The position numbers were made by a program, and so were the translations under genes. A stretch of 62,208 nt of DNA from Rhodospirillaceae bacterium (GTDB taxonomy: Bacteria > Pseudomonadota > Alphaproteobacteria > UBA6615): contig PBPM01000097.1 of NCBI GenBank assembly GCA_002724635.1, positions 1 through 62,208 on the forward strand, given 5' to 3'. Below the pieces are notes generated by a model that ran no database searches, was not told where the DNA came from, and worked only from the letters and a program-made list of their open reading frames with translations. Positions 37,862 through 47,919 of this stretch are shown in pieces. How positions within the stretch are numbered: the stretch's first letter is position 1; every line of letters begins with the position of its first letter.

Positions 37862-38518
37862 GTGTCCATGCACTCAATCGTCCCCTTCGGTGCGGCAATG
37901 AGCGCCGAGGTTTTTGCCTCGGCCCTCGATGTTTCACGTGAAACATTGGGTCGGGATGCCGTTGAGCGGTTGAGCATCTATGCTGATGCCTTGCGAACCT
38001 GGCAGGCACGGATCAACCTCGTCTCGAATAATTCCTTGGCCGACCTGTGGCGCCGGCACTTTCTTGATTAGGCACAGCTCGCGCGGTGGGTCCGGGCCGA
38101 TGCGAGGGTTCTCGACATGGGCAGCGGCGCCGGGTTTCCGGGGTTGGTCGTCTCGATCGTCACCGGCGCGGCCGTGGTTCTGGCCGAATCTGATGCCCGG
38201 AAATGCGCGTTCCTCCGCGAGGTCTGCCGCCTGACGAGTTCGCCGGCGGAGATTTTCGAGGGGCGACTGGAGGATCTCGGGGGCGAGCTAACTTTTGATT
38301 TGGTCACGGCGCGAGCGCTCGCGCCGCTGCCGAAGCTCCTCGAATACGCTGAGCCGCGTTTGAAGGCCGATGGATCTTGCCTTTTTTTAAAGGGCGCCCG
38401 CCACGAAGCCGAATTGACCGACGCGAACGAATTCTGGAAGATGGATCTTGAACGGCATCAGAGCCTCTCAGACTGCCAAGGTGCAGTGCTTCAGATAAGG
38501 AACCTGTCACGTGTCTGA
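37862..38518 (+). pseudogene. rsmG: 16S rRNA (guanine(527)-N7)-methyltransferase, interrupted by an in-frame amber codon
   Basis: The frame encodes a complete RsmG (about 218 codons) except for TAG at 38069-38071. Before it: SAEVFASALDVSRETLGRD and INLVSNNSLADLWRRHFLD. After it, in the same frame: AQLARW, VLDMGSGAGFPGLVVSIV (the SAM motif), down to LQIRNLSRV. Relatives read FLDS where this reads FLD-stop, so one base (TCG to TAG) accounts for it. As written only 69 residues would be made (from GTG 37862), lacking the SAM-binding core. It may be a recent pseudogene, an assembly error or a read-through case. The end overlaps the parA start by 8 bases. Confidence 0.85.
37930..37945. other. Perfect parS centromere site inside rsmG
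   Basis: TGTTTCACGTGAAACA matches the 16-bp parS consensus exactly. It is read in frame as part of DVSRETL in the rsmG N terminus, a position also seen in other bacteria. It is about 0.6 kb before parA. Confidence 0.95.
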
Positions 38519-39368
38519 TCACAACATCGCTGACCTTATTGTCACCGAGCCTCTCGTGTCGGAGGGGCCGGCGCGCGCGCGGCGCGCGCGGACCATCGCC
38601 GTCGCCAACCAGAAGGGCGGTGTCGGCAAAACAACGACCGCGATCAACCTTGCGACTGGTCTTGCCGCGTGCGGGAAGAGCGTTCTGGTCGTCGACCTCG
38701 ATCCTCAGGGAAACGCGTCAACGGGCCTAGGTGTTTCAGAATATAAAACAGATGTGTACGACGCGCTGATCGGCGGCGGATGCTTGGGCGACATTATCTG
38801 CGCAACAGAGGTCCCGGGCCTCGACGTGGCGCCCGCGTCGGCCGACCTCGCGGGCGCAGAGATCGAGCTGATCGATATTCCCAACCGGGTGTCCATGCTC
38901 CGCGAGATGCTTTCGCCGGTCCTCGGCAAGTACGACTACGTGCTGATTGACTGTCCGCCGGCTCTCGGTTTGCTCACCATCAACGCGCTGGTCGCGGCGG
39001 ATTCCGTTCTGGTTCCGCTGCAATGCGAATATTTCGCGCTCGAGGGCATGAGTCGATTGATGAGGTCGATCGAACGGATCCGCCGCGCCTATAACGAAAG
39101 GCTGGATATACATGGCATCGTCCTCACTATGCATGACAGCCGCAACAATCTGTGCTGCTCGGTCGAGGCAGATGTTCGCGCCTACTTTCGGGACCGGGTC
39201 TATCGGACCGTCATTCCTCGCAATGTAAGGCTTTCAGAAGCGCCGTCCTTCGGCAAACCTGCTCTGGTCTATGACCTCAACTGCGCCGGCGCCCAAGCCT
39301 ATGCGCGCCTCGCCGCAGAGCTCCTGCGCCGGGAGGGCGCGGTACCTATCGGGGAGGCGGCGGAATGA
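38511..39368 (+). CDS. parA: Chromosome partitioning ATPase ParA
   Basis: Walker-type ATPase that moves ParB-parS complexes; 285 residues. The deviant Walker A NQKGGVGKTTTAINLAT (about 33-49) includes the signature Lys, and VLIDCPPALGLLTINAL is Walker B. The N-terminal 25 residues are acidic then Arg-rich. The start GTG 38511 has AAGGA about 10 bases upstream and overlaps the rsmG end. Coupled to parB by an ATGA overlap at 39365. Confidence 0.97.
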   Translation: MSDHNIADLIVTEPLVSEGPARARRARTIAVANQKGGVGKTTTAINLATGLAACGKSVLVVDLDPQGNASTGLGVSEYKTDVYDALIGGGCLGDIICATEVPGLDVAPASADLAGAEIELIDIPNRVSMLREMLSPVLGKYDYVLIDCPPALGLLTINALVAADSVLVPLQCEYFALEGMSRLMRSIERIRRAYNERLDIHGIVLTMHDSRNNLCCSVEADVRAYFRDRVYRTVIPRNVRLSEAPSFGKPALVYDLNCAGAQAYARLAAELLRREGAVPIGEAAE

Positions 39369-40258
39369 GCGAGATTGGCTCCCGGCCGCGGCTCGGGCGC
39401 GGCCTCTCCGCGCTGCTCGGCGACGACGGTAAGGACCATCAGGAGTTGGGGCGGGCGAGGCCCACCCGCGAACTACCCATCGAGCAACTGCATCCCGGCC
39501 GCTTCCAGCCGCGCACAAACTTCGACGAGTCTGAACTGAAGTCGCTGGTCGACTCAATCCGTGAAAAGGGAATCCTTCAGCCAATTTTGGTTCGGCGCGA
39601 TCCGGTCGAGGATGAATTGTACGAGATAATTGCTGGCGAACGCCGCTGGCGCGCCGCACAACGTGCTCAGCTGCACGAAGTGCCGGTGATCATTCGCGAG
39701 CTGGACGACCAGGCCGCTCTCGAGGTCGCGCTCATCGAGAATATTCAGCGCGCGGATCTCTCGCCGATCGAAGAGGCAGAGGGCTATCAGCGGCTGATGG
39801 GCCATTTCAATCACACCCAAGAGGCGCTCGCCAAGGCCATCGGCAAGAGCCGCAGCCACATTGCCAATATCCTGCGGCTGCTGACCCTGCCGGAAGAGGT
39901 TCGCCAAATGGTCGATCGCGGCAAGCTCACCGCCGGTCATGCGCGTGCGCTCGTCGGGCGTGATGACGCGATTGCGTTGGCCCGGCAGATCGCCGCCGAG
40001 GGCATGACCGTTCGTGACATCGAGGTGAAGGTCAGCAAGGTTGCCGCGAAGAGGCTGAAAAGCAAGAAAAGGGTGCCTATCAAGAGCGCCGATACTTTGG
40101 CGCTTGAGCGCGACCTGTCCGATGTCTTGGGGCTGAAGGTCTCAATCGACCTGAAGGGGGAGGAGGATTCCGGTGTCGGCGTTCTCGCGATCGAGTTCCG
40201 AAACTTTGACCAGCTCGATGACGTGCTACGCAGGATCAATCGGCCGAACGAAAAATAA
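39365..40258 (+). CDS. parB: Chromosome partitioning protein ParB
   Basis: CTPase and DNA-clamp protein that loads at parS; 297 residues. RPRLGRGLSALLGDD at the N terminus is the ParA-stimulating motif. The ParB/Srx CTP-binding domain shows LVDSIREKGILQPILVR, IIAGERRWRAAQ and VALIENIQRADLSPIEEA (box II ENIQR). The HTH lies in ALAKAIGKSRSHIANILRLL. The C-terminal dimerisation domain ends in RINRPNEK. The two parS sites are 1.4 and 3.5 kb upstream. Confidence 0.97.
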   Translation: MSEIGSRPRLGRGLSALLGDDGKDHQELGRARPTRELPIEQLHPGRFQPRTNFDESELKSLVDSIREKGILQPILVRRDPVEDELYEIIAGERRWRAAQRAQLHEVPVIIRELDDQAALEVALIENIQRADLSPIEEAEGYQRLMGHFNHTQEALAKAIGKSRSHIANILRLLTLPEEVRQMVDRGKLTAGHARALVGRDDAIALARQIAAEGMTVRDIEVKVSKVAAKRLKSKKRVPIKSADTLALERDLSDVLGLKVSIDLKGEEDSGVGVLAIEFRNFDQLDDVLRRINRPNEK

Positions 40259-40286
40259 CCTCGTTTTATTTCAATGGCTTGTGAGC

Positions 40287-41315
40287 CTATCTGCGCTTCA
40301 TGCTGGCGATTGCGTATAGCGTTCGGCCACATGCTGCATGTGCCGGCGTGCCCGTCGTCTTTAGGATGAGTTCAGCCTCGCCTAGGCGCAAAAGCGCGAG
40401 CTCGAGCTGGCCGCGCGACCAGGAGTGCGCCTGATGTTGAAACGGGCCCGACTGTTTCCAGAAAACCGGGGGTCGCAGTTTTTTCGCGGCTTCTTCGTAG
40501 CGGGCGCCTGATTCCATCTGGCTCGCCACGCGGTGCAACCGCTGGAAATGCCGCTGGGTGGCCCGGATCAGGCCGATCGGCTCGCCGCCCTCGGCCCAGA
40601 GGTGCTCGATCGCACTGTCGAGAGTGCCGATATCCCCCCCCGCCGCCGCGAAAACGGTTGCATCCATGGTTGTTGCGCTGATATCCCCGACCGTCGCAAG
40701 GATATCCGCCTCTCCGACCGTCTGATCGGGCCCTACATACAGCACCAGCTTCTCGATTTCTCGCCGGTTGGAGAGGCGGTCCTCGCCGAGGAGGCCCGTC
40801 AGCGTTCTTAGCGCGTCCGGCTCAATGCCTATTCCGGCCTCCTTCAATAGTCCGCGCGCAAGGCGCGCGCGCGATTCCTCGTCGTCGGCATAACAGGGCA
40901 GTGCGGCACAGTCGTCGCGCTTTTCGCAGAGCTTTCTGAGGCTTGAGCGTGCCGTAAGCGCGCCGGCCTCGATCAGCGCCACGGCGTTCATGCCGCTTTT
41001 GGCGCCGGCGTCGAGCGCGCTTTCGAGGCTCTTCGTGATTCCGTCGGCTGCGTCACGGACCATGACCAAGCGCCGGCCGCCGCCGAACGACAGCGCGAGG
41101 AGCTCGTCCACTAGGCGCGTCGGGGTTTCGTTGATTATGGCGCTGGTAAGCTCTATCGATTGGAACGGGTCATTCGGATCTTCGAGGATTCTGGTCGCCA
41201 TACCATTGCAATACTCGCGCACCAGTCCGGAATTCGGCCCGTACACCAGGATGGCGGAAACCGCGGGGTCCGGGTTTGCAGCAAAGCCTGCGACGCGGCC
41301 GGCCGATATCTTCAT
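40287..41315 (-). CDS. holA: DNA polymerase III delta subunit
   Basis: Clamp-loader subunit that opens the beta ring; 342 residues. VSAILVYGPNSGLVREYC at the N terminus, FGGGRRLVMVRDA, ALIEAGALTARSSLRKLCEK and GDISATTMDATVFAAAGGD follow the HolA family of alphaproteobacteria. It is convergent with parB, 28 bases apart. Its start overlaps the lptE stop (41312-41315). Confidence 0.94.
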   Translation of the reverse strand: MKISAGRVAGFAANPDPAVSAILVYGPNSGLVREYCNGMATRILEDPNDPFQSIELTSAIINETPTRLVDELLALSFGGGRRLVMVRDAADGITKSLESALDAGAKSGMNAVALIEAGALTARSSLRKLCEKRDDCAALPCYADDEESRARLARGLLKEAGIGIEPDALRTLTGLLGEDRLSNRREIEKLVLYVGPDQTVGEADILATVGDISATTMDATVFAAAGGDIGTLDSAIEHLWAEGGEPIGLIRATQRHFQRLHRVASQMESGARYEEAAKKLRPPVFWKQSGPFQHQAHSWSRGQLELALLRLGEAELILKTTGTPAHAACGRTLYAIASMKRR

Positions 41316-41836
41316 CGCTGTGCTGGCGCCGGGCTCTGATTCGCGAGCCGTGCCATATAGATCGATAGGCGGTCGACGATCGCGTCGGCGACGTCGCGCG
41401 CCCCGCGCCGACGCGCGTCCTTCTCGGCGGCGAGCGTCGCGAAGTCCGATGTCAGAATATCGTAGCCGTTGATGGAACGTATCTCGCCGGTGAGCAGGGC
41501 TTCCCCACCAGAGATTGCCGCTAGGCTAAAGCTGGCATCGATGATCATGTTTGCGCGCGTTGCGCTGGCATCCCGCCGCACCGCGAGACCCTGGCTGGAT
41601 TCGGTCAGCGTGACGGAAACGCTGAAACGTGCTGCAGGTGCTGGCCGCGGATTGAGCCGGTTGGTCAGCTCGGTCCGGACGAGCTGACCCAATCGGTCCG
41701 CGATCGGCGGTACGGCGATCTGACTGAGCAGCGCCTCTGTCTCGGCGCCCCGTTCCTTCGTGCCATACAGCGGCTCGAAACCGCATGCGGCCAGCCCTAG
41801 CAGGGTAAAAACAAAGACGGTGCGAAGCCTAGACAA
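41312..41836 (-). CDS. lptE: LPS-assembly lipoprotein LptE
   Basis: A 174-residue outer-membrane lipoprotein that plugs LptD. The signal [14 protein letters not shown] gives lipobox L-A-A-C and the mature start CGFEPLYG, a hallmark of alphaproteobacterial LptE. The rest is a mixed alpha/beta domain ([23 protein letters not shown]). It overlaps leuS by 8 bases; the leuS-lptE-holA order is conserved in the class. Confidence 0.93.
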   Translation of the reverse strand: MSRLRTVFVFTLLGLAACGFEPLYGTKERGAETEALLSQIAVPPIADRLGQLVRTELTNRLNPRPAPAARFSVSVTLTESSQGLAVRRDASATRANMIIDASFSLAAISGGEALLTGEIRSINGYDILTSDFATLAAEKDARRRGARDVADAIVDRLSIYMARLANQSPAPAQR

Positions 41837-44396
41837 CGAAATTCACCAGCTTGTCCGGCACATGGATCACCTTGCGAACCTCCTTGTCGCCAATCGATTC
41901 TGCCACATTCTGAACGGCGCGTGCGGCGCTCACCGCAGAATCTTGATCTGCACCGGTGACGATATCTACTGTGCCGCGCAGCCTCCCATTGACTTGGATC
42001 GCGAGCGTCACATTATCGGACACGAGGAGCGACTGGTCCGCGACGGGCCAAGGCATATCGCACAGCAGTCTATCATGTCCGAGCACATGCCACATCTCCT
42101 CAGCCAGATGCGGCATCATCGGGCCGATTAGCCGCACGACAGTCTCCAGCGCCTCACGCAGAACTGCGCCAGAAACATCTCCGGCCTTGGTCGCCGCCGA
42201 GATGGTGTTGACCAGCTCGTAAAGTTGGGCAACCGCTCGGTTGTAGTGGAATCGTTCGAGATCATTGGTGACGCCGGCGATCGCGCGTTGAGTCGCCCGG
42301 CGCAGCTCGGCGGAGGCTGAGCAATCGGCATCCGGTGTGGTATCGGGTTGTGGTAGGTTTTCGAGATTACTCTCGATGATTCTGGCAACGCGATTCACGA
42401 ACCGAAAGGCGCCCTGAACGCCGGAATCCGTCCACTCCATGTCTCGGTCAGGCGGGCTGTCCGATAAGATGAACCAACGCGCCGTGTCGGCTCCGTATGA
42501 TGATATCACGTCGGTCGGGTCGATGGTGTTCTTCTTAGACTTCGACATCTTCTCGATGCGGCCAACGGTAACCGCCGCGCCGTTATCGGCGCGCACAAAA
42601 CTTCCGTCCTCATTCTCGACGACGCGCTGCGGTTCAAGCCACTCGCCCCCGGCGTCGCGGTAGGTCGCGTGGTTGATCATGCCCTGAGTGAACAACCCGG
42701 CGAAGGGCTCATCTATGCCGAGGTGACCGGTGTCGCGCATCGCCCGCATGAAGAAGCGCGAGTAGAGCAGGTGCAAAATCGCATGTTCGATGCCACCGAT
42801 ATACTGGTCGACCGGCAGCCAGTAATCTCCTTCGGCGGCGGCCACCGGCACCTCAGCTTCTGGCGAGCAGAAGCGCGCGAAGTACCAAGACGAGTCCATA
42901 AACGTGTCGAACGTATCTGTATCGCGCTCGGCCGGCTTGCCGCAGGACGGGCAATCCACGTGCTTCCAGGTCGGGTGTCGATCGAGCGGGTTGCCCGGCG
43001 ATTCGAATTCTATGTCATCGGGCAAGACGACTGGCAGCTCGTCCTTGGGAACTGGCACAATGCCGCAATCGGTGCAATGGATGACCGGGATCGGGCACCC
43101 CCAGTAGCGCTGGCGCGAGACTAGCCAGTCGCGCAGGCGATAATTGATCGCCCCCTCGCCTTGGCCGGCCGTAACCAGATGGTCGATCACCGCGCGTTTG
43201 CCGGCGTCGACATCAAGGCCGTCGAGGAAGTCTGAATTCGCGAGCCTACCGTTGTCGGTAAACGCCTCGGTGCCAACATTGAAGTCGGCTGGGTCGGCTC
43301 CGTCTGGTATAACCACCGGAAGCACTGGCAGATCATAGGCACGGGCGAAATCGAGATCGCGCTGGTCGTGCGCGGGACAGCCAAAGATTGCGCCGGTGCC
43401 ATAGCCCATGAGAACGAAATTGGCGATGTAGACCGGCAACTTGACCCCCTCGGCGAAGGGGTGTTTGACCCGCAGGCCGGTGTCGTAGCCACGCTTATCC
43501 GCCGTCTGGATAGCCTCCTCGCTGGTGCCGAGCTGGCGACACGTCTCGATGAACGCCGCCGCGTCGGCATCCTTTGCTGCCAGCTCCTCGGCCAGCGGGT
43601 GATCGGCGGCGATGGCGCAAAAGCTGGCGCCGAAAATAGTGTCGGGTCGCGTCGTATAGACCCGCAGCCCTTGCGCGCGCGGCTTTGTGAAGGCGAATTC
43701 GATATAGGCGCCCTCCGAGCGGCCGATCCAGTTCTCCTGCATGGCGCGCACCTTGGACGGCCAGCGGTTGAGGGTGTCGAGGGCGGAGAGGAGTTCGTCG
43801 CTGAACGCTGTGATGCGCCCGAACCACTGGGATAGCCGGCGACGCTCGATCGGGGCGCCTGAGCGCCAACCCTTGCCGTCAATCACCTGCTCGTTTGCCA
43901 GAACCGTGTTGTCGACGGGATCCCAGTTGACCCATCCGTCCTGACGGTAGACCAGGTCCTTATCGAGGAAGTCGATGAATAATGCCTGTTCGTGGCGATA
44001 ATAAGCGGGATCGCAAGTGGCGAATTCCCGGCTCCAGTCTATAGATAGCCCCATCGCCTGAAGCTGCTTGCGCATGGTCGCGATGTTTTCGTGGGTCCAA
44101 GAAGCGGGATGGACGCCCTTCTCCATTGCTGCATTCTCCGCCGGCAGCCCGAACGCGTCCCACCCCATCGGGTGTAGGACGTTGAAGCCCTGAGCGCGCT
44201 TATAACGGGCGACTACGTCACCCAGCGTATAGCAGCGTAGATGCCCCATATGGATGCGGCCCGACGGATACGGGAACATCTCAAGGACATAGTATTTCGG
44301 TTTGTCGCTATCCGCTGTAACAGCAAATGTGCCGCTCCTGCTCCAGGCGGCCTGCCATTTCTTCTCAGCTTCGCGAAAGTTATACCGTTGGGACAT
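41829..44396 (-). CDS. leuS: Leucyl-tRNA synthetase
   Basis: Class Ia synthetase, 855 residues from ATG 44396 (a second ATG at 44417 adds 7 unlike residues). The HIGH motif lies in [17 protein letters not shown], the editing domain contains [14 protein letters not shown], and the KMSKS motif is in [13 protein letters not shown]. Zinc-type Cys pairs occur in CTDCGIVP and VDCPSCGK. It charges tRNA-Leu and edits norvaline. A 93-base gap separates it from the DUF3576 gene upstream. Confidence 0.97.
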   Translation of the reverse strand: MSQRYNFREAEKKWQAAWSRSGTFAVTADSDKPKYYVLEMFPYPSGRIHMGHLRCYTLGDVVARYKRAQGFNVLHPMGWDAFGLPAENAAMEKGVHPASWTHENIATMRKQLQAMGLSIDWSREFATCDPAYYRHEQALFIDFLDKDLVYRQDGWVNWDPVDNTVLANEQVIDGKGWRSGAPIERRRLSQWFGRITAFSDELLSALDTLNRWPSKVRAMQENWIGRSEGAYIEFAFTKPRAQGLRVYTTRPDTIFGASFCAIAADHPLAEELAAKDADAAAFIETCRQLGTSEEAIQTADKRGYDTGLRVKHPFAEGVKLPVYIANFVLMGYGTGAIFGCPAHDQRDLDFARAYDLPVLPVVIPDGADPADFNVGTEAFTDNGRLANSDFLDGLDVDAGKRAVIDHLVTAGQGEGAINYRLRDWLVSRQRYWGCPIPVIHCTDCGIVPVPKDELPVVLPDDIEFESPGNPLDRHPTWKHVDCPSCGKPAERDTDTFDTFMDSSWYFARFCSPEAEVPVAAAEGDYWLPVDQYIGGIEHAILHLLYSRFFMRAMRDTGHLGIDEPFAGLFTQGMINHATYRDAGGEWLEPQRVVENEDGSFVRADNGAAVTVGRIEKMSKSKKNTIDPTDVISSYGADTARWFILSDSPPDRDMEWTDSGVQGAFRFVNRVARIIESNLENLPQPDTTPDADCSASAELRRATQRAIAGVTNDLERFHYNRAVAQLYELVNTISAATKAGDVSGAVLREALETVVRLIGPMMPHLAEEMWHVLGHDRLLCDMPWPVADQSLLVSDNVTLAIQVNGRLRGTVDIVTGADQDSAVSAARAVQNVAESIGDKEVRKVIHVPDKLVNFVV

Positions 44397-44489
44397 GGCC
44401 GGTAACCTTATCGGCACCCTAGAAGGCGGCTTGCGCCTGCTCGGGATATCGTCGAATCTGAATCAGAAACCAGACGGGGCGCGACGCCG

Positions 44490-45005
44490 CTAGCCGTCCG
44501 ATTGTGACATGCGCAGCTCGCGGGCGCGGGTCAGGATCGCGTTCTCGAGGCTGGTAGTGGTACTCTCGCCAGTGTTCGCGTCGCGCCATTCGGCGTTGCC
44601 CCTGCGCTTCTGGCGGAAGATAGCAACACGCAAGCCGTCCGAACGGAGTTCCCGGTCGAGGATATAGACGGTGACCTTGAACCGCTCCTCTGGACTCTCG
44701 GGTGGGGTATACCAGTCGGTAATGATCACGCCACCGAACGGATCGGCCGAGGAAAGCGGCAGGAACGAAAGCGTGTCGAGCGAGGCGCGCCATAGGAACC
44801 CGTTGACCCCTATCCCAGAGTTGGTGTTGCTGTCGCCAGCGCCGCCGAAAAGGTTGATGTCGCCGAAAAGCTTACCCGCACTCTTGATTTCCTTGTCCAT
44901 GTAACCGTCGGGGTCCGTGGGCCCGGTTACGATGCTCTCACATGCGGTGAGGACGAGGAGAAGGGCGGCGACGACGACGACGCGCGGGGCGTGTTTGGCG
45001 GTCAT
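44490..45005 (-). CDS. DUF3576 family lipoprotein
   Basis: A 171-residue protein with a lipoprotein signal: VVVVAALLLVLTAC with lipobox L-T-A-C. The body includes GIGVNGFLWRASLDTLSFLPL and ADPFGGVIITDWYTPPESPEER, the DUF3576 hallmark, ending in TSLENAILTRARELR. Found in alphaproteobacteria just upstream of leuS, probably facing the periplasm; function unknown. Confidence 0.9.
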   Translation of the reverse strand: MTAKHAPRVVVVAALLLVLTACESIVTGPTDPDGYMDKEIKSAGKLFGDINLFGGAGDSNTNSGIGVNGFLWRASLDTLSFLPLSSADPFGGVIITDWYTPPESPEERFKVTVYILDRELRSDGLRVAIFRQKRRGNAEWRDANTGESTTTSLENAILTRARELRMSQSDG

Positions 45006-45084
45006 GATTGAACCCGATATTCGGCGGCCTCGGATGCCCGTAGGCGAATTGAAACTTTCTGCTGAATCATTAGCAGAGAATTGG

Positions 45085-45121
45085 GAACAAAAAAACAGGG
45101 CGGCAGATACCTGCCGCCCTG
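45085..45121 (-). terminator. Intrinsic terminator of the porin gene
   Basis: On the minus strand CAGGGCGGCAG and CTGCCGCCCTG (45121-45111 with 45106-45096) form a perfect 11-bp GC-rich stem with a 4-base loop, followed by seven T. It lies 26 bases after the porin stop. Confidence 0.93.
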
Positions 45122-45146
45122 TTCTCTCGTCAAGCTGAAGATCAGC

Positions 45147-46310
45147 TTAGAAGACGAAACGGTTGACGAGCAGGAAGCCCTTACCGTCGTTATCCGTCGT
45201 ACCACCGACACCGACGGCTGTCGTCGCGTTGTCAATGTTATTGAACGTGAGCTCGCCACGCAGTGACCAGCCCGGGGCCACAGCGTAACCAGCACCGATA
45301 CCGTAACGCGTGACCTCAGTCTCGCGCGCGTTGGCGTTCGAAGTGTTGGTGTTGTCCTTTTCACCCTTCAGGTACCAAGCGCTGATGCCCCATGGGCCGG
45401 CCTGATAGCCGACGCCGAGGCTCCACTGGGACCCTGAGTCCGCACCGGCGGCTGTCTGGGCGGCGGTCAGGAACGAATCACCATAGTCACGGTAGTGGGC
45501 ACCGACTGAGAAGCCGCCCATGCCGACGCTAGCGCCGATACCCATGATGTCGAGATCCTCAATCTCTGCACCAGTGGCGCCTTCGTCAGTGCCGGTTTCC
45601 CAGCCAGCCGAAACCGCAACACTCGTGTCGCCCACCTTGCCGCGATACATGGCGGCCAAGCCCATGACGTTCTCGAAGTCACCGTCGGCATCGGAGTCAG
45701 CAGTCGCCGCGCCGCCCGAGCTTTCACCCGAGTCCGGTGTCCAAGAGACACCAACCTGGAAGCCCGAGAAGTTCGGAGTCTTGTAGGTCGCCTTCGTGGC
45801 ATCCTGGGTCGTGAAAACCTGCCAATCCGCGCGGGAAATCAGGTTGTCCGTACCGTTGCCGTTGAACACGGTGTTCAGGTCGCCCAGACCACCGAACGGT
45901 CCGCCAGCACCCTTGGTCGCGTTCCACGCACCAACCTGCATGCTGTTCGTGGCGTCGTCGTTGTCGCCCAAATCGAGGCGGCCCCAATCACCACTCAGGA
46001 AAACCGACGCTTCATCGGCAGCCGTGCCATCTGCGGCGCCACCGTTCAGCTCGATCCGAAGACCGTAACTCATGCCATTATCGGCCTTGCCCGAAGCATT
46101 AACCCAAACCTCGGACTCACTGACCGTGAAGCCGTAGCCGCGGTTCTGGTTAGCAGTAACGTCTTCATCCTTAACGTAAGCAGAGAACCACATAATGCCG
46201 CCGACGGAGACATTCATCATGTCCGCCGAACCCACCGTGCCGGCGGAAGCCGGGGCCGTGAGAAGCGAAGCCCCCACCAAAGCCGAAGTGGCTAATAGAG
46301 TTTTCTTCAT
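45147..46310 (-). CDS. Outer-membrane porin
   Basis: A 387-residue beta-barrel protein. The signal peptide is MKKTLLATSALVGASLLTAPASA. The mature part has alternating amphipathic strands, Gly- and Asn-rich turns, NGMSYGLRIELNGG, SGDWGRLDLGDNDDA (the porin-type gate segment) and a C-terminal Phe (LVNRFVF) that the BAM machinery recognises. It resembles the porins of Rhodospirillales and Rhodobacterales. The start ATG 46310 has GGAGG upstream. The strong ribosome-binding site, own leader and terminator suit a highly expressed single gene. Confidence 0.93.
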   Translation of the reverse strand: MKKTLLATSALVGASLLTAPASAGTVGSADMMNVSVGGIMWFSAYVKDEDVTANQNRGYGFTVSESEVWVNASGKADNGMSYGLRIELNGGAADGTAADEASVFLSGDWGRLDLGDNDDATNSMQVGAWNATKGAGGPFGGLGDLNTVFNGNGTDNLISRADWQVFTTQDATKATYKTPNFSGFQVGVSWTPDSGESSGGAATADSDADGDFENVMGLAAMYRGKVGDTSVAVSAGWETGTDEGATGAEIEDLDIMGIGASVGMGGFSVGAHYRDYGDSFLTAAQTAAGADSGSQWSLGVGYQAGPWGISAWYLKGEKDNTNTSNANARETEVTRYGIGAGYAVAPGWSLRGELTFNNIDNATTAVGVGGTTDNDGKGFLLVNRFVF

Positions 46311-46646
46311 TAATTCAACCTCCAATATCATGGACTTACGTCCGCGATTAGCCCCATTAGGAGCCCGATTCAGCCCCGGGGCGACCGGCATTTTTGAGGA
46401 CACCAGACGCCAAGACCGAAGCCTTAGGGTGGATAGAACCTTGGAAAGCCGGGCGTTGCAATGGAATCCGTGATTATCTCGCAACGAATTTTGTCGATTG
46501 TTGCAAATTGACAACAGCCCTTAAGTTCCTTGAATCACTGAAATTCTTCAATTTATAGGCATCCAAGTGCTTTTGGCACACCAAATAGGCTATTAAGTAC
46601 CTGAAATCGCGTGATGAATCAGAAGTCGCACATGGATTCCGGGCGC
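46311..46646 (-). promoter_or_regulatory. Porin upstream region (AT-rich, no gene)
   Basis: These 336 bases between the JmjC/cupin gene stop and the porin start hold no gene. The distal half (46480-46620) is clearly AT-richer than its surroundings and should contain the porin promoter. A short inverted repeat TTGTC/GACAA lies at 46491-46495 and 46510-46514. No match to a known operator is claimed. Confidence 0.4.
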
Positions 46647-47855
46647 TTACGCGGGTACGATCACCCGCATTGCCGACAGATCCTGGATCAACTTGGCGCG
46701 CGCAGCACCGTCGAGTGCGGGGAAGGCGGCGGCGAACTCGTCGCCGGAGAAGCACCCGGTATCGACGATCCATCTGACCGGTTCGACGATGTCGTTGGGT
46801 ATCGGAACTTGGCCCTTGGCGCTTTCGAGCAGAGCCTTGCCGTTCTGGTGCACGATCTTCAAGGTCTTCACTGAGACCTCGTACCGGTCCTCGCGGTTCT
46901 CCTCGAGTGCGTCGCCAGGCAGATCGATGCCGCCCCGATTGTAGCGGAAGCCATCGTGCAGCGGTGGGATAGCGGCCTGAAATGTTTCGCCCTTGCCGAT
47001 TTCGGCGACTCGGTTTACGAGGGCCTCGACCCAGGTCCGGGTCGCTTCCGCGTTTGATCCCTTAAGCGGGATGTTAGAGCGGATGGCCGCGTCGGCGACG
47101 GCGTGCTCGAACAGCAAGGCCATGACGTCGATGCCAATGAGGTGGGTGACGCCGAAGGATAGGTGGATACAGCCCTCGCTTGACGCTAGCGCATCGTGAT
47201 ACTGGCCGCGCGGTATATAAAGAATGTCGCCCGGTCGCAGGGTGATCTCTTCCAGCAGTTCGCCACGATGCGCCGCATTGAATTTTTCGTCTACATTTTT
47301 GAACGCGTCGTTGGCGATCGGGTTTTCTAGTCGGCCCTCATAGATACGCCACACCTTCTCGCCGGCGACGTGCAGCGCGAAAACCTCATGGGTGTCGAAA
47401 TGTGTGGGAAAAGCTTGGTGGGTCTTCCACGAGCAATAAAGATTGCTTTGCACCTTCGCGCCGAGGCGGTCTTCCAGGGCACTCGCAGCGGCTATCAGGC
47501 CGGGGGTCAGCGTATCAATGTCGTTGGCAACGATCGACGCGCCGCGCCGCAGCCAGCTCTTCACCTTCTCGGCGTCGGGCTGCATGGTCGGCTGGTTGTT
47601 GCGGTCGATGGCTTGGCGACAATATTTCTCTATAGGCACCGCTTCGGTGTCGAGATAGAGCTTCAGGCTCGACGGGCCCCAGATCGCCGTCATGTTTAGG
47701 ATCGCGCTTAGCGTTTCCCAGGTCATGACGTCGTCGAGCTTGTCGGGCGATGTTGCAGGGATGTGCAGCGGCTTGCGGTCGTGATACCGGGCGAAGAACT
47801 CTTCTTCGCCGAAAGGTGAGATCAGGTCCGCGAAAGTGTCGATTCGTTTTCCCAT
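46647..47855 (-). CDS. JmjC/cupin-4 domain protein (ribosomal oxygenase-like)
   Basis: A 402-residue Fe(II)/2-oxoglutarate oxygenase-like protein. The cupin part has PTHFDTHEVFALHVAGEKVW (HxD, His152 and Asp154) and LRPGDILYIPRGQYHDA (distal His220). These fit the cupin_4/RoxA-YcfD family, which hydroxylates ribosomal proteins. The C-terminal 150 residues form the usual dimerisation and winged-helix extension. The true substrate is unknown. Confidence 0.88.
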   Translation of the reverse strand: MGKRIDTFADLISPFGEEEFFARYHDRKPLHIPATSPDKLDDVMTWETLSAILNMTAIWGPSSLKLYLDTEAVPIEKYCRQAIDRNNQPTMQPDAEKVKSWLRRGASIVANDIDTLTPGLIAAASALEDRLGAKVQSNLYCSWKTHQAFPTHFDTHEVFALHVAGEKVWRIYEGRLENPIANDAFKNVDEKFNAAHRGELLEEITLRPGDILYIPRGQYHDALASSEGCIHLSFGVTHLIGIDVMALLFEHAVADAAIRSNIPLKGSNAEATRTWVEALVNRVAEIGKGETFQAAIPPLHDGFRYNRGGIDLPGDALEENREDRYEVSVKTLKIVHQNGKALLESAKGQVPIPNDIVEPVRWIVDTGCFSGDEFAAAFPALDGAARAKLIQDLSAMRVIVPA

Positions 47856-47919
47856 ATACCCCTTATAATACGACGCGGATCAGAATAAGAAGGGCCGCTT
47901 GAGGCGTTTAGGGAGCCGT

